Shown: piece after piece, positions 18,501-27,744 of the stretch
Layout: the number at the start of each line of letters is the position of its first letter
How positions within the stretch are numbered: the first letter of the stretch is position 1
Assembly: GCA_963816745.1 (NCBI GenBank)
Contig: CAWFLQ010000013.1
Location: 310,001 to 374,000, forward strand
From: VAZQ01 sp963816745
Lineage (GTDB): Bacteria > Pseudomonadota > Alphaproteobacteria > Rhizobiales > Xanthobacteraceae
Length of the DNA: 64,000 nucleotides
Direction of reading: 5' to 3'
Program-made: the position numbers and the translations under genes
Notes under the pieces: generated by a model
What the model saw: only the letters and a program-made list of their open reading frames with translations
The model's database searches: none
Told to the model about the DNA's origin: nothing

Positions 18501-21500
18501 ATGCTCTCGGCGATGAAGTTCGAGATCATCCTGTGTGGAATGGCGCAGCTTCTCAAATACGCGGCTTGGCGGTACCCGGTCTTCCGCGCGCGCCTCAAGG
18601 AGCGAAATCTGGTCGCGCAGCTCAAGGCGCGCGACGAGGAGATCGGCCGCTGGTACGCGATCCGCGACGGCAAGGTGACCTCGGGGCGGGGCCTGCGCAC
18701 CGACGCCGACGTCACCTTGGCGTTCAAGACCGCCGCGCTCGGCGCCAATCTGCTCATGCCGCCGATCAACTGGCTCGACCAGATCAACGCCCAGAAGGAT
18801 TTCAAGCTCACGGTCGACGGGCCGGAGGATCTCACCAACTGGTTCGCGCAGACCATCATGATGAGCCAGAGCGTCGGCCTCAATGTCGGCACGCGGCTCG
18901 CCGACGGCACCATGCGCTATTGCAACATGACCAACGGCGGGCCGGTGTTCGTCTACGTCAAGGACGGCAAGATCGTCCGCATGACGCCGATCGACCTCAC
19001 CGAGAGCGACGGCGCGTCCTGGACCATTCGTGCGCGCGGACTCGATCTCACGCCGCCGCGCAAGACGACGCTTGCGCCGCACGGGCAGAATGCCAAGTCG
19101 ATCGTCTATTCGCCGGACCGGCTGCTTTATCCGATGAAGCGGGTCGACTTCGATCCGAACGGCGAGCGCAACCCGCAGAACCGCGGCAAGTCGGGCTACG
19201 TGCGCATCTCCTGGGACGAGGCGCTCGACCTCGTTGGCGGCGAGATCAAGCGGCTCAAGCGCGCCTATGGCCCGGGCGTCATGGCGGTGTCGCACGGCTC
19301 GCATCATACCTGGGGCAATATCGGCTACTACCTGTCCGCGCTGTTCCGCTTCCGCAACGCGGTCGGCTACACCCAGATCCACCATAACCCCGACAGCTGG
19401 GAGGGCTGGTACTGGGGCGCGGTGCACCACTGGGGCTACACGCTGCGCGTCGGCCAGTCCGAGACCTACGGCACGGTCGAGGACTGCCTGCAGAACTGCG
19501 ACATGATCGTGTTCTGGGCCGCCGACCCCGAGACGACCAGCGGCTCATACGGCGCGCAGGAAGGCACCGTGCGCCGGCAATGGCTGAAGAATCCCAAGCT
19601 CGGGATCAAGGTCGTACACGTCGATCCCTATTACAACGCGTCGGCGCAGTTCCTGCCGGGCAAGTGGTTGGCGCCGAAGCCGACCACGTCGGTCGCGATG
19701 GCGATGGCGATCGCCTATGTCTGGATCAAGGAAGATCTCTACGACAAGGCCTATGTCGAGACCCACACCGTCGGCTTCGACAAGTGGAAGGCCTATCTCG
19801 TCGGCGAGGAGGACGGCATCCCGAAGACGCCGGAATGGCAGGAGCAGGAGACCGGCGTTCCGGCCAAGGACGTGCGCGCGCTGGCGCGCGAGTGGGGAAA
19901 GAAGCGCGTCTATCTCGCGCCCGGCGGCTGGGGCAACGGCCACGGCGGCGCCTGCCGCAACCAGACCGGCATCCAGTGGGCGCGCGTGATGGTGTGCCTC
20001 ACCGCCATGCAGGGGCTGGGCAAGCCCGGCGTCAACATGGGCAACCTGCAATGGGGCACGCCGGTCGACTTCCAGTTCTATTTCCCCGGCTATTCCGAAG
20101 GCGGCATGTCGGGCGACCTCGAAGGCACGGCGATGCCGATCTCGCTCTATCAGCGCATGCCGCAGCTTCCGACCATGTCCTCGACGTTCCAGCGCATCCC
20201 GCGGCTGCAGACGCCGGAGGCGATCGCCGACGGCAAGGCGGAAGGCTATCCCTGGATCGGCAAGTCGATCGAGCACCAGTTCGCCAAGTTCTCCTATCCG
20301 GCGCCCGGCCAGGCGCCGGTGCGCATGATGTTCAAGTACGGCGGCTCGATCCTCTCCACCATGAACAACACCAACCGCTGGGTGCGGATGTACCAGTCGT
20401 CCAATCTCGAATTCGTGGTCAACCAGTCGATCTGGTTCGAGGGCGAGGCAAAGTTCGCCGACGTGATCCTGCCGGCCTGCACCAATTTCGAGCGGGTCGA
20501 CATCAGCGAGTGGGCCGGGCTCGGCGGCTACGGCCATCACGGCCAGCAGCAGCTCAACCATCGCGTCATCGTGTTCCAGGCGCCGGCGATCGCGCCGCTC
20601 GGCGAATCGAAGTCCGATTTCTGGATCTTCAACGAGATCTGCAAGCGGCTCGGCCTCGCCAACTACTTCTCCGAGGGCGTCAACGAGATCGACTGGGTCA
20701 AGCGGCTCTATCTCGCCTCCGACATGCCGAAGGTGATCTCCTGGAAGAAGTTCATCAAGCGCGGCTACTACGTCGTGCCGGCGGAGAAGGAGAAGCTGCG
20801 CGCGCCGGTGTCGTTCCGCTGGTTCTGGGAGAAGCGCAAGAAGGACGTGCCGGAGGCGCAGCCGCTGCCGTCCGACTATGCCGGGGAGTTTCTGCGAGGG
20901 GCTGCAGACGCAGTCCGGCAAGCTCGAATTCGAGTGCAACAGCCTCAAGCGCTTCAACGATCCCGGAGCGGCCGCCGATCGTCAAATACGAGCCGTCATG
21001 GGAGGGGCCGCATTCCGGCGAGATGTACGAGCGCTATCCGCTGCAGATGCTCACGCCGCACTCGAAATACTCCTTCCACACCCAGGGCGACGGCAAGGAT
21101 TCGTTCCTGCTCAACATCGAGGACCACCGGGTCAATGTCGACGGCTACTACTACTGGATCATGCGGCTCAACGCGGAGGACGCCGCCGCGCGCGGCATCA
21201 AGAAGCACGACCTGGTCAAGGTGTTCAACGACCGCGGCGCGGTGATCTGCGCGGCGCTGCCGACGCAGCGGCTGCCGCGCGGCGTGTGCCACGGCTACGA
21301 GTCCTCGGCGGTCTACGACCCGATGGGCGAGCCCGGCAAGTCGGTCGATCGGGGAGGGTGCCTCAACCTGCTCACGCCCGAGCGCACGCAGACCAAGAGC
21401 ACGCACTCGATCGCCGGCGCCAATTCGCTGGTGCAGGTCGAGCTGTGGGACGGCCGCACCGAGCACATGTCGGAGACGTTCGCGCGGATGGAGAAGGACA

Positions 21501-21550
21501 AGCAAGTGCGCGAGTCGCTGAAAGCGGCTTCCCTGGTCCCGGCGAAATGA
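18501..21550 (+). CDS. Molybdopterin enzyme large subunit, pyrogallol-phloroglucinol transhydroxylase-like, with N-terminal SCP2-like domain
   Basis: About 1015 aa after removing two inserted bases (near 20891 and 20966). Residues from about 140 follow the transhydroxylase large subunit (DMSO-reductase family) closely: MTNGGPVFVYVKDGKI, HNPDSWEGW, FYFPGYSEGG, KYGGSILSTMNNTNR. By spacing to the model enzyme as I remember it, the catalytic residues match H268, D298 and Y528, and the molybdenum ligand is S299. Residues 1-130 are extra and look like an SCP2 sterol-carrier fold. There is no Tat signal, so it is probably cytoplasmic. It forms an operon with the small subunit at 21564. Confidence 0.8.
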
Positions 21551-21563
21551 CCGGAGGCATGTC

Positions 21564-22403
21564 ATGCAAAAATGGAACATGATCATCGACGTCGCGGAGT
21601 GCACGAACTGCCAGCTGTGCACGCTCGCGGCCATGGACGAATATGTCGGCAACGACTGGCCGGGCTATGCCGCGCCGATGCCCAAGCACGGGCACAAGTG
21701 GATCAACATCCTGCAGAAGGAGCGCGGGCAGGTGCCGATGATCGACATCGCCTACGTTCCGACCATGTGCAATCACTGCGACGACGCGCCCGTGCCTGGC
21801 AAAGGGCGGCGACGCCGTGAAGAAGCGCGACGACGGCATCGTGCTCATCGATCCGGAGAAGGCAAAGGGGCGCAAGGATCTGGTCGAGAGCCTGTCCCTA
21901 CGGCCACATCTGGTGGAACGAGGAGCTGCAGCTGCCGCAGATCTGGCCGTTCGACGCCCACCTGCTCGATCAGGGCTGGCAGCAGACCCGCGGCCAGCAG
22001 TCGTGCCCGACCGGCGCCATGCGCGCGATCAAGGTCGAGGACGACGAGATGGCGCGCATGGCGCGCGACGAAGGCCTCGAGGTGATGAAGCCCGAGGCCG
22101 GCACCAAGCCGCGGGTCTATTACCGCAACCTCTGGCGCTATTCGAAATGCTTCATCGGCGGCACGCTGGCGGCGGAGGCGGGCGGCGTCGTCGACTGCGT
22201 CGAGGGCGCGAGCGTTCGCCTGATGAAGGGCGGCGCCGTGGTGGCCGAGACCACCAGCGACAATTACGGCGACTTCAAATTCGACAAGCTCGACGAGAAT
22301 TCGGGCCGCTATCTCGCTCGAGATTTCCGCCCCGGGCCGCCCGAAGAAGACGGTCGAGGCCACTCTCGGCGCGAGCATCAATCTCGGCGAGATCAGATTG
22401 TAA
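21564..22403 (+). CDS. Transhydroxylase-like iron-sulfur small subunit with C-terminal beta domain
   Basis: About 278 aa after removing three inserted bases (near 21793, 21893 and 22326), with net shift zero. The ferredoxin part has C13, C16 and C19 (CTNCQLC), a CNHCDDAPC group, CPYG and CPTG. The C-terminal 80 residues (GASVRLMKGG to SINLGEIRL) resemble the Ig-like domain of the transhydroxylase small subunit. Unlike the model, the fourth cysteine of the first group is Ala and the CxxC normally after CPYG..WNEE is WPFD, so at least one cluster is probably lost. It starts 13 nt after the large subunit. Confidence 0.8.
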
Positions 22404-22410
22404 CCATTGG

Positions 22411-22892
22411 ATGTTGACCGCCGAGCCGCTCTTCTTTCCGGCGCTGGGCAGCATCTACCAGGCGCTCGCGCCCTGGACGGAGGCGGCGCTCCGCGTCGCC
22501 GTCGGGCTCGCGCTGGTGCCGCATGGGCTGCGCAACACGTTCGGGCTGTTCGCGAATACCGGCGTGCGGTCGCACAATCTCACCGAGCTGGCCGCAACAG
22601 CTCGACCGCGACGGCTATCGCCCCGGGAAATTCTGGGCGCCCGCGATCTCGGTCACGCAGCTCGTCGGCGGCCCGATGCTCGCGCTCGGGCTGTTCACCC
22701 GTCCGGTCGCGCTTGCGATCTTCATCTTTCTCATCGTGGCCAATTGCGAGCGCTGGCGCGTCGGTAAATATTTCTGGAATCAAGCTCGGCCTCGAGTACA
22801 CGCTGATGTGGACGGTGGCCGCGCTCTATTTCCTGGTCCATGGCGGGGGCGCCATTTCGCTCGATAGCCTCTTGGTGGGGCGTGCGTTCTGA
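22411..22892 (+). CDS. DoxX family membrane protein
   Basis: About 159 aa after removing two inserted bases (near 22595 and 22780). The DoxX pattern is clear: ALRVAVGLALVPHGLRNTFG, FWAPAISVTQLVGGPMLALG, then a third and a fourth hydrophobic segment. The ATG lies 7 nt after the small-subunit stop, so it belongs to the transhydroxylase-like operon. It may link the enzyme or its product to membrane quinones; that is only inference from context. Confidence 0.75.
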
Positions 22893-22960
22893 CGGCTGAA
22901 ACCGGCTGGCAGGGGCGGCGCAATTTCACTACCATGCCGGATGAACGCAAGCGGCGTTCC

Positions 22961-23128
22961 CTAGTGTGGCGGATTTGACGTTCCTACCAGCATTGCCGCG
23001 CGTCCTTCGTAGGAACGTCAAATCCAAAGCCACACTAGAAGTATAGAGTTTGCTAGTGTCCCTTTGGTTCCAACGTTCGTAAGAGCGCGTGCTGCAAAGG
23101 GGTACGAACGTCGGAACCGGGACACTAG
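22961..23128 (+). repeat. Twin-hairpin element, copy A
   Basis: Two adjacent long hairpins: 22961-23038 (78 bp) and 23053-23128 (76 bp), with a 14-nt AT-rich spacer. Each has 26-bp arms starting CTAGTG and ending CACTAG. The arms of the first pair perfectly apart from a bulged AAA at 23026-23028; the second has a bulged TTT at 23063-23065 and one mismatch. The loops hold a GCNGCAA-type core in opposite orientations. The element ends 27 nt before the aldolase start codon. Copies B and C lie at 36944 (inverted) and 37323. Confidence 0.85.
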
Positions 23129-23155
23129 CGCCGGCCCAAAAGGAGAAACCAGCCC

Positions 23156-23917
23156 ATGAACATTCATGCCAAGACCTCGACCAGCACGGCCGCGATGTCG
23201 CCGGCGGAGTGGGAAGCGCGCGTCGATCTCGCCGCGGTCTATCGGCTGGTCGCGCATCACGGCTGGGATGACGTCATCTACAATCATTGCTCCATGCGCG
23301 TTCCGGGCGAGGACCGAAAGTTCCTGATGAAGCAGCACGAGCTGCTCTGGACCGAGGTCACGGCCTCCAACCTGGTCAAGGTGGATATGCACGACGACCT
23401 CGACGAGAGCGCCGGCGTCAACCGTCCCGGTTTCACGCTGCACGGCGGCGTGCTGCGCGGCCGGCCCGACGTCAATTGCGCGGTGCACGTCCACACCAGG
23501 ACCGGCATGGCGATCGGCGGCCTCAAGAGCGGGCTGCGGATGATCTCGCAGGAGGCCGTGCGCTTTTACGACAGCGTCGGCTATCACCCCTACGAGGGCA
23601 TCACCGAGGATTTCGGCGAGCGCGAGCGGCTCATTGCTCATCTCGGCAACAACCGCGCCATGATCATGCACAATCACGGTGTGCTCACCGTCGGCAAGAC
23701 CGCGCGCGAGGCCTTCATCCTGATGCGGCACCTGCTGGAGGCCGCCGAGATCCAATTGGCCATGGAGGCGACCGGCGGCGAGTTGATCGAGATCCCGCCC
23801 GACATCTGCAAGAAGACGGTCGCGCAGTACGTGAAGCATGACAGCGGGCGCGGCTCGGCCGACTGGCCGGCCTATCTGCGGATGCTCGACCGGATCGATC
23901 CGAGCTACCGGACGTGA
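23156..23917 (+). CDS. Class II aldolase/adducin family protein
   Basis: A 253-aa zinc-dependent aldolase- or decarboxylase-type domain. Metal histidines lie in VHVHTRTG (H111, H113) and MHNHGVLT (H172, H174). The start has AAGGAG 11 nt upstream, directly after the twin-hairpin element. The stop overlaps the GTG of a TctC gene (GTGA), so the two are translationally coupled. Cleavage of a sugar acid or decarboxylation of a hydroxy acid are both possible. Confidence 0.85.
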   Translation: MNIHAKTSTSTAAMSPAEWEARVDLAAVYRLVAHHGWDDVIYNHCSMRVPGEDRKFLMKQHELLWTEVTASNLVKVDMHDDLDESAGVNRPGFTLHGGVLRGRPDVNCAVHVHTRTGMAIGGLKSGLRMISQEAVRFYDSVGYHPYEGITEDFGERERLIAHLGNNRAMIMHNHGVLTVGKTAREAFILMRHLLEAAEIQLAMEATGGELIEIPPDICKKTVAQYVKHDSGRGSADWPAYLRMLDRIDPSYRT

Positions 23918-24900
23918 TCCGCGAGGCTGGCACGTTCGCTCCGTGTTCGACGGCGCTCACGCTGCTTGCCATCCTCGGCTTCGCGCAGCCCGCACAATCA
24001 GAGATCTGGCCGCAAAAGCCGGTAAGGATCGTCACGCCCTTTGCCGCCGGCGGAAATACCGACGGCAATGCCCGGATCATCGCTCACCATCTCGGCGAGG
24101 CGTTCGGCCAGCAATTCATCGTCGACCATCGGCCGGGCGCCAGCGGAGCCATTGCGGCCGAGACGGTCGCGCGCTCGCCGGCAGATGGCTACACGCTCTT
24201 CCTGGCGGCGCTTCCGCAACTCGCCATCGTTCCGGCCTTGGTGAAGACGTCATACGACCCGGCGAAGGATTTCGTCCCGATCAGCAATGTTGGGACCAAC
24301 CCGTTCGTGCTGGTCGTGCACCCCGGTGTCCCCGTCCGGACGCTCCCGGAATTCGTCGATCACGCCCGCCGGCAAAACGGCAAGCTCGCCTATGCGGCCT
24401 CCGGGGCCGGCAGCCTCTCGCATCTGGCCATGGCGCTGTTCGTCAAGCGCGCCACGATCGAGATGGTGCCGGTGACGTACAAGGGTGGGGCGGCGCCGCT
24501 CACCGACGTCCTTGCCGGTCACGTCCCGAGCTACCTCACAAGTGTGTCCGGCGTGCTGCCGCACGCCATGCGTGGCGCGCTGCGGCCGATCGCGGTCTCC
24601 GGACGACAACGCGCGGCGCAAATGCCTGAAGTTCCTACCTTCATCGAAGCCGGATTTCCCGCGTTCCACTTCCTCACCTGGAACGGCCTCCTGGCGCCGG
24701 CCGGAACCCCCAGGGAGATCGTCGATCGGATCGCGCAAGAGGTGGCTCGCGCCGCCAAGGACCCCAAGGTCGCCGGGCGCCTCGCCGCCAACGGAGTCGA
24801 TCCGCTCGGCGACAGCCCGCAAGAGTTCGCCGCGACGATCGCGACCGACATCGCGTTCTGGGCGGACGCGGTCAAAGAGGCCGGTTTCCCGGACAAGTGA
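23914..24900 (+). CDS. Bug/TctC family periplasmic solute-binding protein
   Basis: 328 aa with a signal peptide (about 1-29) and the typical start WPQKPVRIVTPFAAGGNTDG, then HRPGASGAIAAETVARSPADGYTL. The GTG start overlaps the aldolase stop. A later in-frame start would cut into the signal peptide, so the GTG is preferred. No TctA or TctB subunits are present nearby. The ligand may be the aldolase substrate, by context only. Confidence 0.88.
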   Translation: MIREAGTFAPCSTALTLLAILGFAQPAQSEIWPQKPVRIVTPFAAGGNTDGNARIIAHHLGEAFGQQFIVDHRPGASGAIAAETVARSPADGYTLFLAALPQLAIVPALVKTSYDPAKDFVPISNVGTNPFVLVVHPGVPVRTLPEFVDHARRQNGKLAYAASGAGSLSHLAMALFVKRATIEMVPVTYKGGAAPLTDVLAGHVPSYLTSVSGVLPHAMRGALRPIAVSGRQRAAQMPEVPTFIEAGFPAFHFLTWNGLLAPAGTPREIVDRIAQEVARAAKDPKVAGRLAANGVDPLGDSPQEFAATIATDIAFWADAVKEAGFPDK

Positions 24901-25000
24901 CCACAGCGCCCGGCGCCGGGCTGCATGTGCTCTGGGGCATGGCCGGGGCGCATGGCCTTGGTGTATGGTCCCGGCATCGCCTACTCGAGGAGCTCCGATC

Positions 25001-26200
25001 ATGCTCGATGTCGTCAAGCAACAAAGCGTCACCCCCAAGATACCGTTCGATACCGACCGCCTCGACCGCCTGATGGACCAGGCTGGCATCGACGTTCTGG
25101 TCACGACCTCGAAGCACAACGTGCAATATCTGCTCGGCGGCCATCGCGCTTTCTTTTTCGAGTTGATGGATGCGATGGGCTTGAGCCGCTATCTGCCGGT
25201 TCTGGTCTATCCCAAGGGCGCTTCGCAGAAGGCGGCATTCTTCGGCCATCGGATGGAGGGCTTCCAGAAGGAGAACGATCCGTTCTGGGTGTCGGAATCG
25301 CAGACCAACTCGTCGGGGTCGATCGATGTCATGCAAAAGGCGATCGATTACATCCGCAAGTCGGGAATCAAGACCGGCCGGATCGGCGCCGAGCTGGCGT
25401 TCCTGCCGGTCGATTCCGGGACCGCGCTACGCAATGCCTTCGCGAGTAGCGAGATCGTGGACGGATTGTTCGTGCTCGAGCGGCTGCGCGCGGTGAAGAG
25501 CCCCGAGGAGTTGAAGAAGCTGCGCATCGCTTCGGAGGCCGTGATCGAGTCCATGCTGGCGGTGATCGCCAGTCACGGCCCCGGCGCGACCAAGCGCGAG
25601 CTGACGGAGGCGCTCCGGCGCGAGGAAACCAATCGCGGCCTCGTCTTCGATTATTGCCTGATCACCGCGGGCACGAGCCTCAACCGCGCTCCTTCGGAGC
25701 AGAAGTGGGGAAAGGGCGAGATACTCTCGCTCGACAGCGGCGGCAATTATCACGGCTATATCGGCGATCTCTGCCGGATGGCGATCCACGGCGAGCCGGA
25801 TGCCGAGCTGGAGGATATATTGGCCGAGATCGAGGCCATCCAGCGCGCGTCGATGAAGCCGATCAAGGCCGGCGTCCCGGGCAGCGTGATCTACGCGGCC
25901 GCCGAACCGCTCGTGCATAAATCCAAGCACCATAACAACATGCACTTCCTGGCGCACGGGATGGGGCTGGTCAGCCACGAAGCGCCGCGGCTCACCGCAA
26001 AAGGGCCGGTGCCCTATGACGACTACGATGCCGGTCGGCCACTCGAAACCGGCATGGTGGTATCGGTGGAGACCACGCTGCAGCACCCGCAGCGCGGCTT
26101 CATCAAGCTCGAGGATACGGTCGTGGTGACGGACAAAGGTTTCGACATCTACGGCGAGGGCGGCCGCGGCTGGAATCGCGGCGGCATCGCGGTGCGCTGA
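25001..26200 (+). CDS. M24 family metallopeptidase (Xaa-Pro aminopeptidase/creatinase type)
   Basis: 399 aa with an N-terminal creatinase-like domain and a C-terminal pita-bread domain. All five metal ligands are visible: D245, D256, H319, E357 and E371 (LDSGGNYHGYIGD, LAHGMGL, SVETT, KLEDT). The ATG at 25001 is preceded by CGAGGAG. The next TctC gene starts 2 nt after its stop, a clear operon. In such catabolic settings M24 members may cleave amide or creatine-like C-N bonds rather than peptides; this is not decided by sequence. Confidence 0.85.
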   Translation: MLDVVKQQSVTPKIPFDTDRLDRLMDQAGIDVLVTTSKHNVQYLLGGHRAFFFELMDAMGLSRYLPVLVYPKGASQKAAFFGHRMEGFQKENDPFWVSESQTNSSGSIDVMQKAIDYIRKSGIKTGRIGAELAFLPVDSGTALRNAFASSEIVDGLFVLERLRAVKSPEELKKLRIASEAVIESMLAVIASHGPGATKRELTEALRREETNRGLVFDYCLITAGTSLNRAPSEQKWGKGEILSLDSGGNYHGYIGDLCRMAIHGEPDAELEDILAEIEAIQRASMKPIKAGVPGSVIYAAAEPLVHKSKHHNNMHFLAHGMGLVSHEAPRLTAKGPVPYDDYDAGRPLETGMVVSVETTLQHPQRGFIKLEDTVVVTDKGFDIYGEGGRGWNRGGIAVR

Positions 26201-26202
26201 CG

Positions 26203-27168
26203 ATGAGCAAGACGAGAGTGTTGGCGGCGCTGGTGGTGCTGGTGGCGCTCTCGGCGCCTGCGTCAGCGCAGGACTATCCCAACCGCCTGATCAAGATGCT
26301 GCAGGGCTTTCCGCCCGGCGGCAATGTCGATGCCGTCGCGCGCGTGCTGGCGCAGGAAATGTCGAAGGGGTTGGGCCAGAGCATTGTGGTCGAGGCCAAG
26401 CCCGGGCAAGCCGGGAGCCTCGCCGCCGAGGCCGTCGCGCGCGCCGATCCCGACGGCTACACGCTGCTCACCGTTCCAAGTGCGCATGCCGTCACCGGCG
26501 CCCTTTCCAAGACCATCAAATACAAGCCGGTCAACGACCTCGAATGGATTTCGGCCGTGAGCTCCTATCCCTTCGTGTTCAGCGTGCGAAAGGATTCCAA
26601 GTACAAGACATTGGGCGAGCTGTTGCAGGCGGCGCGCGCCGAGCCGGGAAAGGTAAGCTACGGTTCGGCCGGCCTCGGCTCGACGCTCCACATGGCGGTG
26701 GAATTGCTCGCCAACGCAGCGAAGGTGAAATTTCTCCACGTCCCCTATCGCGGCGAGGCGCCGTCGTTCACGGGACTGCTCACCGGCGACGTCGATTTCG
26801 TCATCAACACCACGACCGTCGCCGCGCCGCAGGTGAAGTCCGGTGAGGTGCGCGGCATCGCGGTGACCAGCCGGATGCGCTGGAAGGACTTGCCGGATGT
26901 TGCGACGGTCGAGGAAGCGGGAGTCCCGAGCTTCGAGCTGATTTCCTGGACTGGCGTCGCCACGACGGCAGGGATCCCCAGGCCGATCGCCGCGCGGCTG
27001 AACGCCGAGGTGCTGCGCGCGCTCAGCGTGCCGGACGTGCGCGCGCGGCTCGAGAGCTTCGGGGCGGAAGTGAAAGGATCGACGCCGGCGGAGATGCGCG
27101 CCTTGGTGGCGCGGCAGATCGAGCTGTGGGCCAAGCTCGGAAAGGAAGCGAATATTCAGTTGGAATAG
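26203..27168 (+). CDS. Bug/TctC family periplasmic solute-binding protein
   Basis: 321 aa, signal peptide about 1-22 (ending ASAQ), then YPNRLIKMLQGFPPGGNVDAVAR. The family AGSLAAEAVARADPDGYTL segment is present. It lies 2 nt after the M24 peptidase gene and is the third orphan TctC-type protein in 12 kb. No membrane component is near. No terminator is obvious downstream. Confidence 0.88.
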   Translation: MSKTRVLAALVVLVALSAPASAQDYPNRLIKMLQGFPPGGNVDAVARVLAQEMSKGLGQSIVVEAKPGQAGSLAAEAVARADPDGYTLLTVPSAHAVTGALSKTIKYKPVNDLEWISAVSSYPFVFSVRKDSKYKTLGELLQAARAEPGKVSYGSAGLGSTLHMAVELLANAAKVKFLHVPYRGEAPSFTGLLTGDVDFVINTTTVAAPQVKSGEVRGIAVTSRMRWKDLPDVATVEEAGVPSFELISWTGVATTAGIPRPIAARLNAEVLRALSVPDVRARLESFGAEVKGSTPAEMRALVARQIELWAKLGKEANIQLE

Positions 27169-27268
27169 GCGGCGGCCGCTGAAACGCTTGACCGCGCCGG
27201 AAGATCGAAGGGCCGAAACGTCCCTGCGGGCCGAATGGCCGCCCGGTGACTTCAGCCCAATCGAATCT

Positions 27269-27370
27269 TCAGATGCTCAGCGCGAGCAAGGCGACCGCGC
27301 CAATACCGACGACCAGGATCACCAAGGCCACCGGGTCGTAGTCGAGCCAATGTGAGCTTTGTGCACGCAT
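27269..27370 (-). CDS. Possible small single-helix membrane protein
   Basis: A 33-codon frame starting MRAQSSHWLDYDP, then a hydrophobic helix to the end (VALVILVVGIGAVALLALSI). A GAGG ribosome site lies about 10 nt upstream. Small one-helix proteins are common in this lineage, but nothing else supports this one. Confidence 0.35.
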   Translation of the reverse strand: MRAQSSHWLDYDPVALVILVVGIGAVALLALSI

Positions 27371-27744
27371 GATGACGCACCTCACCCTGTGAAATCGCCC
27401 GAGCCATTCTTTGTTCCGGTCGGGTTCACCGCCGGTGATGGCTTTCGCCTTCATTAGTCGCGTATCCAGGTGAGGAGGTTCAAACAGAAACCAGATGCTA
27501 AATACCCCCCACCCGGGTCCGCATCCGAGGTACTACGCGGCAATTGTGGATTATCCGTAGAGATCAACGGTAAATCATTGGTATTATTAATGTCTTGGGT
27601 ATCGGCGTAAGCCGATTTGAGGCAAATCAGCGACAGATCAGGGCCGGGCCGGTTCAAAAGCAGGCCGGCCAACCCGGACGCCCGTTGCGGGGCTGCGGAA
27701 CCGGGGCGCGGGCCCCGGGGGCTTTTCGCAATTGCGAACTAACC
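27371..27744. other. Intergenic region, no gene seen
   Basis: Contains two AT-rich patches (about 27493-27510 and 27565-27605) and a GC-rich possible hairpin (CCGGGGC / GCCCCGG, about 27700-27720) followed by TTTT. No supported coding frame. It is likely the promoter of the small minus-strand frame plus end of the bdhA unit. Confidence 0.35.

Noticed and set aside
27690..27725. GC-rich hairpin followed by TTTT as a terminator
   Set aside because: No gene on the plus strand ends before it, and the pairing is uneven, so it is mentioned only in the region note.
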